NCBI GenBank assembly: GCA_026225945.1
Contig: JAMJFZ010001657.1
Location: 1,178,001 to 1,242,000 of the forward strand
Length of the DNA: 64,000 bases
Origin: Cricetomys ansorgei
Taxonomy: Eukaryota; Chordata; Mammalia; Rodentia; Nesomyidae
Reading direction: 5' to 3'
Positions within the stretch are counted from its first letter, which is position 1; every line of letters begins with the position of its first letter. Made by a program: the position numbers and the translations under genes. Below are positions 37,801 to 47,505 of this stretch, piece after piece. Under the pieces are notes generated by a model, which saw nothing but the letters and a program-made list of their open reading frames with translations, did no database searches and was not told the origin of the DNA.

Positions 37801-40800
37801 CTGCAGGGCATATTGAGAAGGAGCGCATGGACACTCCTAGTGCTGGTGCTCTAACCCTGGAAGTGGTAAAGGGATTTACTTTATAATTCTTCAACTGTAC
37901 AAGTTTTATATATATCAATATGCTGTACACATTTTATGAGAGTAGAACTGTGAACGTTGCTTGAGTCTCTCTGGCAGACTTAAAGTAAAATACAACTTTT
38001 GTAGCTAAAGCTACATAAAGACCTAAAATGAAAGTTAGTTAAAGTGACAGATGCAGCCTTTGGCCACCAGGAATTCCACCTTAGTATCTGGTGACATCTG
38101 AGGGTCATGACTAGGACATCACTCAGGCACAAGATGCCTTTGCCACCAGTGTCCCCACCTAGATCCTTGATCTTAATCAGGGAGAACTGTTTTGCACTGG
38201 TTTGGCATTGTTACTATCACTTGGTGCTCAGTGCCTCAGAGAGTGTTCATAACTTTCGAGTCACAGAGCTCTAAGAACTGATCTGTTCCAAGATCCCATA
38301 AAGATTTGGGTTTTGTGGATAGAGCAGAGGTGGCTTGTTTTTTGAAATTTGCCAGAGATGTCTGGAAAGTTGCATTTTCCCTAGTCTGATGGTGCCATGA
38401 TCACTGTTTTCTGTGTGAGAAGTGATATTTCAGTAGTTTTGAGACCCTGTCTCACTCAGGATAGGACTCCTTTCCCCCGCATTGATGACCAGGGTCTGGC
38501 AGGGCTTCCTGGAGTGTTTAAGCAGGAGCAGCAGTGAACATGCTGAAGGACCCAGGAGATGGTGCTGTTTGTCAGGAAGGCTGTGGCTGACTTCGCAAGT
38601 GACACTTGGCCTTCTTCCTCCTCCAGGGTTAATCTGCATGAGCTTCCTTTTCCTCTGTGCCAAACCTGGGAGTATTTTAAATGATGTCAAAGCTGCAGTG
38701 GCCAACCTGTGGATAATTCCTGTCCAGACCACTAGAGAGGGCTAGTAGCCTGCTGTCCTGATCATGCATTTATTGACATTTTAAAGAAAATCATGTCATT
38801 ACTTTTAAATGTGCCCATCTGCTGGAAATGACATTTAGATTTAACAATTTTTTAGCAACCCTAGATGCCTGTAGTGAATGCCAGATGCCACGCAGTTTGA
38901 TGCCTATTGTCATCTGTTTGAAGTATGCAAGTACATGCCACTGTAGTTTTCAGAAAGGGTCTATTTCATAATTCTTTTCCTCTGAAATAATATTTCCATT
39001 TTATGGGTACATAAATTTTATGTACATGGGTACATTGTATTTTATGATATATTTTTATTCTTATGTTTTTTTTTCTGTTTGTTTGTGTTTTGAGTTAGGG
39101 TCTTATTATGTAGTCCATGGTGGCCTCACATTCATGATCCTCTTGACTTACCCTACTATGACCAGCCTTGAACTCTTTTTAAATTGGTGACATTTCTCTA
39201 CCATGGCACAGACAGAACATTTGTTTCTTAGTGATCTCAACACTCAATACAAATGCTTTCCTTTGGATTAAGTTGTCATAATAATTAGAGAATTACTATT
39301 AGGACAACCAGAAAATGCATTATAAATTCTGATACTCATTAAACATAGCAGGAAAATCTCTGGCATTGTGTCTTGATAAGATAAGCTGAGAGGCTAGTCT
39401 TGATGAAAAGATGGGGCCCTGCTACCTGTATTTGGGTTTTCATTGATCCCAAGGAGAAAACTATCTCTCTTAAAGTGGGGTGAAGGCATGTGGGAAAGGA
39501 GAGCCAGGTGGATTGTGGCCCTCAGCTCAGAGGAATGCCTGTGGACACTCAGAGATAAACCAATCCCCTGAGCTCAATCCAGGCTCAGGTGTCCCTCTGT
39601 AGATCTACACTCAAAAGGTGCCGCATAAACCGAGAACAGCTCTGGCAGGGTCACAGTGCAGTGGTTTAGGTTGTGCACTCTTGGTAACCTACGCTGAGCA
39701 CTGTCCAAAAGCTGAAGCAGCTGGCACAATGTCCCCAGCCTGATCCACTTCACGCTCTGATTTGAAGTTGCTAGGAATTCCTCAGGGAGATCATGACCAT
39801 GTAAGATGTTGCTCAGTGGCCATGTTAGAATCAACCCACTACTCTTTACTGCAGATGATTAAATGGTATTCCAATATCTGACTGTGTCAGAGTGAGCTCA
39901 GCCATATGAAAGGCTTTTGGTTGCCTAGCCATTGAACTACTATGAACAAGAGCCATGAATATTCATGTGTAGACTTTGGTATGAAAATATATTTTCATTT
40001 TTCTTCCTTAAGGATTTTATAGGCTGGAGATAACCTTACCTGATCTACACTTTAAAAAAATTCCCACCCTTTGATAACAATTCAGTAATAAATGATGACA
40101 CTCCTTTATAAAAGATGATGTAAGTGATACTTTTTCATGAAGAGAATGAGTTACATGATGTTTAGTGTTTTTCTTTTTTTAAAGATTCCTCAGACAACAA
40201 GGAAAAGAAATCTTTTAGCCTTGAAGAAAAATCCAAAATCTCCAAAAACCGGGTCCATTACATGAAATTCACAAAAGGTAAGAGCAGACATTCACTTGTT
40301 GAAGTGTGCACGTGGCACTGGGATTCCTGAGGCATTCCAACTCTTACCCTATGCTGCAGCTTGTTTGAAGTTCTGAGTGGGGAGGTATTGTGGATTGATC
40401 TGCAGCAGCCCTGGGTGGCAAGGGCTCAATGTGTTCACAGGTTTCCCATACTGACTTGCCAGGGATCTTATCAAAGTACAGACTAGGGTACAGCATTGCC
40501 AAGAGGAGCCCAGGGGAGGCTTCAGACTGGGCAGGACCTGTGTAGGCTGAGAACAGAGGACAGTGCTTTGTTTAGAGGAGATGGGAATGCTGTGTATCTA
40601 GATCAGAAAATAGTTAGAATTTACCGTTCTTTATTTTTACAGCTTTCACCTTTTGTTCAGTGCTTAGTGGTTGTAGTGGATAGTTGCTGTTATTTGATTG
40701 TTCGGATCATTAATTTTATCAAACTCTCCACTGTAATGACTCATAGCCCCGAGGTGACCCCTGTAATAGTCTACACAAATTCTCCTCTCATGGAATATCA

Positions 40801-43800
40801 CTGTAGGCATCCCACAGCCATGGCCAGGGTGGTGTTGTGAAAGACATGGTTTGGAAATTGGCAATAAACCCTGCCTTGCTCATCACCATCTTCCTAGGCC
40901 ACCTCCCACCTTCCCTACTAGCTCCTCCTTTGTGCGTACAGCTGTTTTCTGTAGCCATTAGGTGGCAGTCGTGTACAGATGAGAAGTCTTTACCTTGCTA
41001 TAAACAAATCTCATCTGTTTCTGCGGAGTGGCCACAAGCTATCGATTGCATGCTGTACTTCACGTTTGCTGGGTGTGATGGTTACTGTTTTGTGATATCC
41101 AGTCACTATTGGATTGTTCTTCAGGAAATTGGATGTCTGTTCCTGCCTCGATGCCAGGAAAAGCATATCTCTTTGCCTTTGTCTTGGCATTTTAGGGGTT
41201 GCTTAATTCTCAGAACATGCATGAGTGGCAGTGGGAGACAAAGACTGACTGAAAACTGTTTATAATAGCTCTCCTTCAGGGCCAGGACCCCAACTGGTAG
41301 AGCTGGGCTTGGAAGAGTGACAGATGCAGCAGAGCCGAGGGTTCAGAGTGGAGTGACTTCTAAGCACTGTAGGAGAGCTCGGGTTCCACCTCTCCCCGTG
41401 TGTGGTTTGAATGGCTCCTTTATTTTTTCTAGTCCTTTCTTCTCAGTCAGACCCTTTTGTTGGAAGCCCATGAGGCTTCTAACCAAGGTTTGTATACCAT
41501 AGCATACACATAACCTGCTATAGGACAGAAAACTACTTTGCTGTCTCTCTAGACCTTTGGAAGTGAGGATTGGTAGCCCTTTAGTCCCCAGTTCCTTAAC
41601 AGCCCTCTTGTTTGATTAGAAACTGTAGGAAGACTGGAGACACTGCAGAAGAGTGTTGCAGAGCACACAGATGGAATTCACTTTTGGATGGCATGCAACC
41701 TTTTCTCCTTCCCTCTGCATGTATGTAGTCTTCTGATTGTCCTTTAGTACCTGGCTGCATGCCTGACTTCATCTGAAGCATTTGCTGAAGTTAGGATAAA
41801 CCTCCCTAAGCCGCTTTCATCTGCTGGACACTGGCTGAGTCTGCTTTCTATTTCTAGTTCAGCCCCTCCCTTGCTGGTGACCCTGTCAAACTGCTTGGTG
41901 CATTCATTTCTCTTCACAGTGCATATGCCTTCATTTCTTTCTAACAGTGAGGTTTGCATGCTTATTAGCCTTGCTTGTGAAGAAAGACGGCCTTGGTGTA
42001 CAGAGAAGAAAGAACTGGAGATGTATCATTCTAGAGGTAGAGGAGGAGTCAGGAAATAGAAGACCTAAAAGCTGGGAATAAAAGAGGAAGAGAAGAGGGA
42101 GTGAAAGTCCAGAGGGTACAGGAAACAGCAGACATCACCATCAGTACCATCCAGTGAATTCGGTATTACAGTTCTTTTAATTTCCTAAAAGCTGTTTCAT
42201 TTCACTTGATCTTGTCTCTGGGTGTGAATGATAACCATAGCTATTAGATTGTCCTTAAGGAGCTTGTCTGGGTCAGAGGAAGCTGGCTTCTGGCTGCTAC
42301 TCCTCCAGACACATCCCAAACGATTTCCCTTCCTTCAAACTCTGTTTCCTCTTTTGCAACGTGAGGAGGTATTTGCAAGTTGCCATGAAGCTCAGTTAGG
42401 CTCTGTTCTGTGGTTTGTGAGAGATAACCCTTCTTACAGAACTTGTGCTTTTCCAACCTTGTGGAAACGGGTACTTTAATGTTCACAATGAAAGTGTCTA
42501 ATTCCTTTTGCTAATGAGGGTGAGTCATATTATGAGTCCCTGTATCGTCCAGAAAACTAAAATGTAGGAAAGTGGTACTCTGTACAGCCTGCTAAAGACC
42601 TTCCCAGAGCAAGGCCTGGGCGCATGCCTTTTTCAGTCCCAACACCACGAGACAGAGGTATTTACTAAGCCACTGTTTATTTAGGGTTAGCTATACCTTG
42701 CTAAGATGCCTCAAACCTTATATCTATGGACTATGTTATAGTCCATTTGCTTCCTAGGTGCCAGACTGGAGGGTGCAATTGCATTTGATAACTCTGGGAG
42801 TCATGCTCCTCCTCTCAGTGACCACTGTGATTATCTGGAAAACTTGATAACTATGATTGATAGCCAGACAGTTAAGGCTGTCCTAAATACAGCATTCCTC
42901 TGTGAAACCCTACACCCAGCCTTGCACGGACTTCCTTATGTCTGCTTGGCTCCTGGAAGCCTTTCTTCCTGGTTCTCGAGATGCAGCTGTAGCTGAGATA
43001 GAACAGCCAGAGCTAGATAGATAACATGTGTTTTCTGCCCTGTTTAGTTTTTGTTTGCCATGTTGTCAAAGTTCTGCGTTTGTCAACAGTCTTTGTTGTG
43101 ATTTTACTACAGTTCAGAACTGAAGCTACCATCCTTTCAAAGTTAATTTTTACTATGTGTATTTATTCAGGAGTGTCCATCATCTCATAACATATATAAG
43201 TGATTCAACCAGGACCGTTAGCTGGCTCCTAATTTCAAGATCACACCTGTCTTCCCATCTCACCCACTTATAGTTTCTTCCTTAATGGACTCTGACTCTC
43301 ATTTCTTCTCTCTGTTCTTGTTTTCCAGATTAAATCCAGAGCAAGTCCTGTACAGCCCTGGCTTCTGCACTTACTTAAGTGAACTTTACTAAAGGATAGA
43401 AATTTCTGACCCGAGAACCCATCACCAGAACTCTAGAAACCTAGCACCTTCATTGAGCATTACTGTCTACTGGCTTGGCAGCATGCCTTTGAATCTGAGA
43501 TTTGTTTTGAATCTCGGTGTGTTCATTTTTTCACATAATGTGAATTGTGCCTCCATGTTTCCTCTTTTCTTTAATCCCTCCAGCTTTATTTCATGAAATT
43601 GTTATAAAAAGAGGTCTGAATTTATATTTCTTTTAGTATAGTCCTCTTTTCAGGGGCTGGGTTGGGGAGCTGGTCAGTGGTTTGGGTGTTTGTGCTTGTG
43701 TTTTAGTTGGGTTCTTTCACTGTGTGGCACACTCTGGCAAATGCTTGATCCTCTTGCCTCTGCTTACTGAGTACTTGGATTACAGGCCTGCCTCATCATG

Positions 43801-45330
43801 CTTGGCTTCCAGTGTTCATTCAGACCAAGTTAAACTGGCTGTCTCTTCTGAGATACAGCTTCCACCGTGAATGTTCTTTGCAGTAGGAAATGATCAGCTG
43901 GTGACAGCTGAGGCTAGATCTCTGCCTCCCAAGAAGCTGTCTGCCTCTCACTGCTGCAACCACATGTTGTCTTTGCTACCTCTCTGGCTTTATTTCCTGT
44001 GTTTCTGTTTATGATAAGCATCACTCTGTTCTTGTGTGGATTCTCCTTGGGTATTTTGAATGTGGGTTCTGTTATATCTGGGATGTTAGTGTTGGCCTCT
44101 GGTGGGAGGAGACAACCCTGGGAACCTTTCCATCCCTCAGGAACAGGTTGTGCCAACTACACCATCTGATCCGGTACCACGACCTCTGAAACTGGTTCTG
44201 GTACCTGGTTTTGCATCAAATTGAAGGATGTTTTGTTTTTTCAATTTCATGGAGTCACTGAGCAGTGTCATATTTGAATGCCCCAGTGGTAATCATTGAA
44301 CCAGAACCTTCTGGGTCATAACATTACTTTGTCAAGTCAGTTTGCTGCAGAAAACCAAGACGAGTGAATTGGTGACCATGGAACTTGGCTTCCAGCTAGA
44401 AACCCAGATTCCTGTGTGTGACCTGACCTCCAGTCTCAAGTTTAGTGGGCTTCTTACAGAGTTAAGCTTTCAGATGCACTTTCCTTGAAGTTGATGGATG
44501 GGTATGGATTTAGCTGACTGCTCACAGGGTACTCTGGGGTAGAAGTGGAAATTCCAAAGTGAATTTTAAATTAGTGGTTTGTGGGTTTGGAATTGAGTTA
44601 GTTTAGTTTTTAAAATTGGAGTCATAGATTCTTTAAACACTGCTCTAGCCAGAGCCATTTATTTCCCTGTTGTCACCATGTAGCCTTCTATTTAACTGGT
44701 AGAGCTATTACAAGTAAGAGCATTCGAAAAAGAAAAATTGAGCTTTGATTTGCTTTTCTTCTTTTAAGTGTTCACTTAGTTATTATTGAGATCCGTGGGT
44801 TAAGAATTAGTGAATGTGTGAGTATTTAAAGGGTTTGAGGTTGTGTGCCCATCAGGATTTTCAGTTCTTTTTGTAGCCATCAGTAAATTGCTGTCTCTTT
44901 GAAGAGAATGGGTTTTTTTTTTTTTTTTTTTTTCACAGATAGTGAACCCAGAGACCTATAAGTCCCACCTTGGAGGCATGGCAAGCAGGAAGGCTACTTC
45001 AGAGGAGAGCGTGTTATACAGTCTGTGTGCCACGTTGTTTGCAGTCAGGAGGGTGCTGGACAGTTCTAGTCCTAAGACAGTGAACCTTTAATGGTAGTTA
45101 GTCTGTGTTACAATCAGAGTTATAATGTGAGGGGATCAGAATCAGCAGCTGACCTTCTGCTACCAGCCTTCTTTCTTTCAGGACTCACATACTTATAATT
45201 GTGCTTCTTGTTTTGAAATGAATGATCTTGCTGAAAAACGCTTGTGTTTCCAGGGAAGGATCTGTCCTCTCGGAGTGAAACTGACCTGGACTGCATTTTT
45301 GGGAAAAGGAGGAACAAGAAGACTACTCAG
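31795..45330 (+). CDS. Pinx1: PINX1, PIN2/TERF1-interacting telomerase inhibitor 1 (exons 1-6 of a split CDS; 3' part outside the window)
   Basis: The spliced CDS is join(31795-31813, 34073-34182, 35604-35696, 37422-37500, 40185-40277, 45254-45330), 471 nt or 157 codons in one open frame. The protein starts MSMLAERRRKQKW, the recognisable PINX1 N-terminus. A G-patch follows at about residues 26-72, with the glycine pattern G30, G38-W39, G42, G44-L-G46, G51 and L65-G-L-G68. Next come the conserved DNWIAHQDDFNQLL stretch (75-88) and the KNRVHYMKF...LDCIFGKR region. From family knowledge, PINX1 is a nucleolar and telomeric protein that binds TERF1 and inhibits telomerase through its C-terminus; its G-patch links it to RNA helicase DHX15 and ribosome biogenesis. 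The TERF1-binding and telomerase-inhibitory tail lies in a later exon not present here. The start has A at -3 and no upstream ATG between the promoter core and the start; a second in-frame ATG is codon 3. All five complete introns are GT-AG. Identification is very secure. Confidence 0.97.
31814..34072 (+). other. Pinx1: Pinx1 intron 1
   Basis: A 2259-bp GT-AG intron, phase 1. It starts inside the CpG island. It carries an old B1 (33415-33556), a MIR-like patch (about 33640-33725) and a C-rich run (33961-33980) shortly before the acceptor. Confidence 0.9.
33415..33556 (+). mobile_element. Old, diverged B1-family SINE
   Basis: ATCTGGGTATGGTGATACACACTTATAATGCCAG at the head, GAGTTCAAGGTCATCCTTAG in the middle and CTACATGAGTCTCCGTCTC at the end. 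This older B1 subtype lacks the standard modern B1 middle. Confidence 0.8.
34073..34182 (+). CDS. Pinx1: Pinx1 coding exon 2 (residues 7-43, first half of G-patch)
   Basis: The acceptor is TTTCATTTGCAG, ending at 34072. The exon completes the Arg7 codon and encodes RRRKQKW, then the acidic/Asn linker and FGQRMLEKMGWSKGK, the N-terminal half of the G-patch. The donor is AAG|GTATTG at 34183, in phase 0. The intron therefore falls inside the G-patch, directly before the central GLG motif. Confidence 0.96.
34183..35603 (+). other. Pinx1: Pinx1 intron 2
   Basis: A 1421-bp GT-AG intron, phase 0, splitting the G-patch. It contains an L2-like relic (about 34960-35150). Short A/T-rich sequence precedes the acceptor. 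Confidence 0.9.
34960..35150 (-). repeat. L2-like LINE relic
   Basis: Landmarks in reverse-element order: CCAGAAGGGCCTTCAAACTGAG, TAGATCATGTTGCTCC, GATTAAAATCTACATCTCTGCTCTGACTTTCAAGGACC. These resemble the familiar L2 3' region. Diverged; borders uncertain. Confidence 0.5.
35604..35696 (+). CDS. Pinx1: Pinx1 coding exon 3 (residues 44-74, second half of G-patch)
   Basis: The acceptor CCCCACAG ends at 35603. Its 31 codons start with the G-patch core GLGAQEQG and continue through HIKVQVKNNHLGLGA. The donor is GAA|GTGAGC at 35697, phase 0 on both sides, so skipping this exon would keep the frame but delete the C-terminal half of the G-patch. Confidence 0.96.
36757..36968 (-). mobile_element. 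B2/B3-like SINE with embedded CTCF-type motif
   Basis: The reversed element begins with TATTTATGTATTTTATTTTATGTG. It continues through GTATACCAGAAGAGGGCGGGG and AGCCACCATGTGGGTGCTAGGAATTGAACC, and ends near CTTATCTGCTGAGTCATTTCTCC. CCAGAAGAGGGCGG at 36836-36849 matches the CTCF core consensus at 13 of 14 positions, a known property of rodent B2-type SINEs. Confidence 0.9.
37151..37216 (-). mobile_element. ID/B4-like SINE fragment
   Basis: GCTGGGGACCAAACCTTACACATGCTAGACAAGAATTCCACTACTGAG is the complement of the tRNA-Ala-like ID/B4 head. Confidence 0.75.
37422..37500 (+). CDS. Pinx1: Pinx1 coding exon 4 (residues 75-100 plus one base)
   Basis: The acceptor GGTGCTTCCAG ends at 37421. The exon encodes DNWIAHQDDFNQLLAALN and then CHGQETA, a conserved PINX1 segment after the G-patch. 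The donor is CAG|GTAGGG at 37501, phase 1. Its 79 nt are not a multiple of three, so skipping would shift the frame. Confidence 0.95.
37501..40184 (+). other. Pinx1: Pinx1 intron 4
   Basis: A 2684-bp GT-AG intron, phase 1. It contains a degraded reverse B1 (39088-39178) and otherwise unassigned unique sequence. Confidence 0.9.
39088..39178 (-). repeat. Degraded B1-family SINE
   Basis: GTGTTTTGAGTTAGGGTCTTATTATGTAGTCCATGGTGGCCTCACATTCATGATCCTC parallels the reverse B1 (GAGACAGGGTCTC...TGTAGCCC...GGCCTCGAACTC). Confidence 0.65.
40185..40277 (+). CDS. Pinx1: Pinx1 coding exon 5 (residues 101-131 plus one base)
   Basis: The acceptor is a T-rich tract ending TTTTTTTAAAG at 40184. The exon starts by completing the Asp codon and encodes a lysine- and serine-rich stretch including KEKKSFSLEEKSKISKN and then VHYMKFTK. 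The donor is AAAG|GTAAGA at 40278, phase 1. The acceptor ends AAAG rather than CAG but has a long pyrimidine tract. Confidence 0.95.
40955..40968 (+). promoter_or_regulatory. CTCF-like motif (13 of 14)
   Basis: CCATTAGGTGGCAG matches CCASYAGRKGGCRS at all positions except the fourth. It lies in unique intronic sequence, not in a recognised SINE. Confidence 0.45.
42612..42660 (+). repeat. B1 fragment
   Basis: AAGGCCTGGGCGCATGCCTTTTTCAGTCCCAACACCACGAGACAGAGGT follows the B1 left-end pattern. Confidence 0.55.
43700..43810 (-). repeat. Degraded B1-family SINE
   Basis: Reverse B1 landmarks: TTTCACTGTGTGGC, TGATCCTCTTGCCTCTGCTTACTGAGTACTTGGATTACAGGC, CATCATGCTTGGC. Confidence 0.75.
44913..44933 (+). 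repeat. T21 homopolymer followed by CACAG
   Basis: An unbroken T run adjoining CACAG forms a strong-looking splice acceptor in intron 5. It is not associated with a recognisable exon downstream. Confidence 0.85.
45254..45330 (+). CDS. Pinx1: Pinx1 coding exon 6 (residues 132-157)
   Basis: The acceptor TGTTTCCAG ends at 45253. The exon completes a Gly codon and encodes KDLSSRSETDLDCIFGKR followed by RNKKTTQ. The donor is CAG|GTATCC at 45331, a weak match after position +4, in phase 0. It is the last exon in the window. The expected next coding exon, which should encode the conserved FTIQEYFAKRM-type motif and the Lys-rich tail, was not found before 64000. Confidence 0.95.
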
Positions 45331-46766
45331 GTATCCGGCTATGGGTTGTGATGGTGTTTGTGTGTTTTCATTCTGTCTCTTCCCAAGGGTATAGAAACAT
45401 CATAGACACTTATTTGCCCCCACCCACCCCAGATCCCAGGGGTGGAGTGAGCAGTGAATATATCTTCCATTGTACCTTATGGCTTGTTTCAAAATTGGAG
45501 GATACAGATGAACCCATAATTCATAACCCTAATGATTCTTTTGGGCTGTATATTGTACTTTGCACTATTTCCAAATGTAAGAGACAGCCCTGTATGTCAT
45601 TCTGATGTGAAAACACTAGAGATTTTCGCTGGATTTCTGAAGATAATGAAATTTTGTTTTATTTAGCAAAATCTGGAATATATAGTTACTACAGTTCCTT
45701 GGTGAATCTGGTGTGTTGTGATTATGTTCCTTTATTGGTTTGTGACTGAGGTCTGTGGTGACTGTAAAACAAAGGGACAACTTTCATTTATCTCTAGAAT
45801 TTTCCCAGACTGATAGGTGTCTTTTTTTTTTCCAGAGTGGTAGATATTTGTGACTCAATATTATGTTTAGAAATTTGAGAATTATCTATGATGAGAGACT
45901 TTATTGAGCAATTTCCTTTTCATGTTAAGGCTGGATTCCTAGGTTTCCTAGCCCCTTTCTACCCTACTCTTTTAGCAGGGTGAGCATGGAGGAAGCTGTT
46001 TCTTAGGGGCCCAGTGGCCTGCTGAGTCACATGGAAGGTGGCCTGTCCTCAATGATGATGTGGGCCTGCTGGGCATTCCTTCGTAGCAGGTTGCTGGAAA
46101 AGCCAGGGTCGTCAGACAGACCTGCTTTGGTCACACAGCTGTGTCTTTCCACAATTGCCCTGTGACCGGATGAGACTGGTTCCCATGGTCACTGATTCCT
46201 TTACATCTGGCTTGTCTCCATCTTCTCCCAGCCTCACCTTTGTCTGTCTTCGTAGTGTCTTATCTCTTGGAGGGCCCAGCCCTCCAGGCCACTGTCTCCA
46301 TCTGTGTCACCTCCTGCCCTAAAAGTCCTGTCACAGTCACATTGTACTTTCCTGCCTCACTGGCTCATCCAGATCCTTGCTCTTCTCCATCCAGTGTCAG
46401 CCTTGTGTCCTAACCCACATCATCTTACAGCTGCAGATCAGGGAAGAAGCTGTATGACCCTTGGGCCCTTGCTAGAACTGCCTAAGAATTTACTTGGTGA
46501 GCACAGAAAACTTCCTTGCAGGGGATGAGAAATTTCTGACTTGCCATCATGCTTATGTTTAAGGACTTATTGGTGTCGGGTGCTGTGAGGCTTTCTTCAT
46601 TCTCCAGTGTTCCTGGACCTTTTGATGGTTCTGTTGATGTAGTCATATCGAAATGAGAAGCTCACCAGTGTCTGAAATGCTTCAGCAATTCCCTGGTGTT
46701 ACCCATGGAAAACTTCATGTGGCCTAGCTGCACAGACGTAGTTGCCCTTGGTATCTTTTAAATTTT

Positions 46767-46980
46767 TTACTTAATTTTTTATGTGTATGAGTGTTTGTTT
46801 GCTTGTGTGTCTGTGTACCACAAGTGTGCTTGCTACCCACAGAGGCCAGAAGAGGGTGTCAGATACCTAGAACCAGAGTTAAAGATGGTTGTGAGCCACC
46901 ATATAGGTGCTGGGCATTGGACTCAGGTCCTCTGGAAGAGCATCCAGTGCTCTTAACTACCAAGCCATTGCTCCAGCCTC
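46767..46980 (-). mobile_element. B2/B3-like SINE
   Basis: Reverse element: ATTTTTTATGTGTATGAGTGTTTG, GAGGCCAGAAGAGGGTGTCAG, GTGAGCCACCATATAGGTGCTGGG, CTCTTAACTACCAAGCCATTGCTCCAGCC. The B2-type CTCF-like core is here CCAGAAGAGGGTGT, one change weaker than the copy at 36836. Confidence 0.9.
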
Positions 46981-47199
46981 AATTCTTGATGTCTTGCTGT
47001 GACTGTAGTTTTCTCTGTAGTGCACTTTGGACAGTGCACAGCGCTCACTGCCAGCAGGAGGTCTTTCGTGGGTTGCAGTCATGGTCCTCATAGCTAGCAC
47101 CAGTGCCAGGCTCCTACCCTAGGCCACTTATAGCCAAAGATTTTAAAAGTGGGAGAAAATAGTTCATTTATTTATTTGTTTGTTTATTTATTTATTTTT

Positions 47200-47505
47200 A
47201 GATCAGAGGAGATGACACAGTAGATAGAGTTAGGATCCCCAGAGCCCACATAAAAGCTAGATGAGTGTGATAGCCCACCTGTAATTTCAGCTAGGGGATA
47301 GCATAGGGGAGGGAAGGTGACGCATACACAGGAAATCTCTGGGGTAAGCTGACTAACCAGACTGGCTGAAATAGCAAACTGAATGAGAGATTGCCCCGCT
47401 ATATAAGGTAGAGAGCCATAGAAGAAGACACCCAGAGTCAACTTCAGAGTTCCATGCATCTGTGCACATGCATGCACGTACATCTGTATGACGCACACAC
47501 ACACC
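47200..47505 (+). mobile_element. Composite rodent SINE (same family as the 27535-27878 copy)
   Basis: Head AGAGGAGATGACACAGTAGATAGAG, then AGGATCCCCAGAGCCCACATAAAA, a B1-like TGTGATAGCCCACCTGTAATTTCAGC segment, GGAAATCTCTGGGGTAAGCTG, and an ending of GAAGAAGACACCCAGAGTCAAC with a CA-rich tail. It is preceded by (TTTA)n at 47165-47199. Confidence 0.65.

Larger units (their letters stand above)
40278..45253 (+). other. Pinx1: Pinx1 intron 5
   Basis: A 4976-bp GT-AG intron, phase 1. It holds a B1 fragment (42612-42660), a degraded reverse B1 (43700-43810), a CTCF-like motif (40955-40968) and a T21 tract followed by CACAG (44913-44938) about 315 bp before the true acceptor. Confidence 0.9.
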
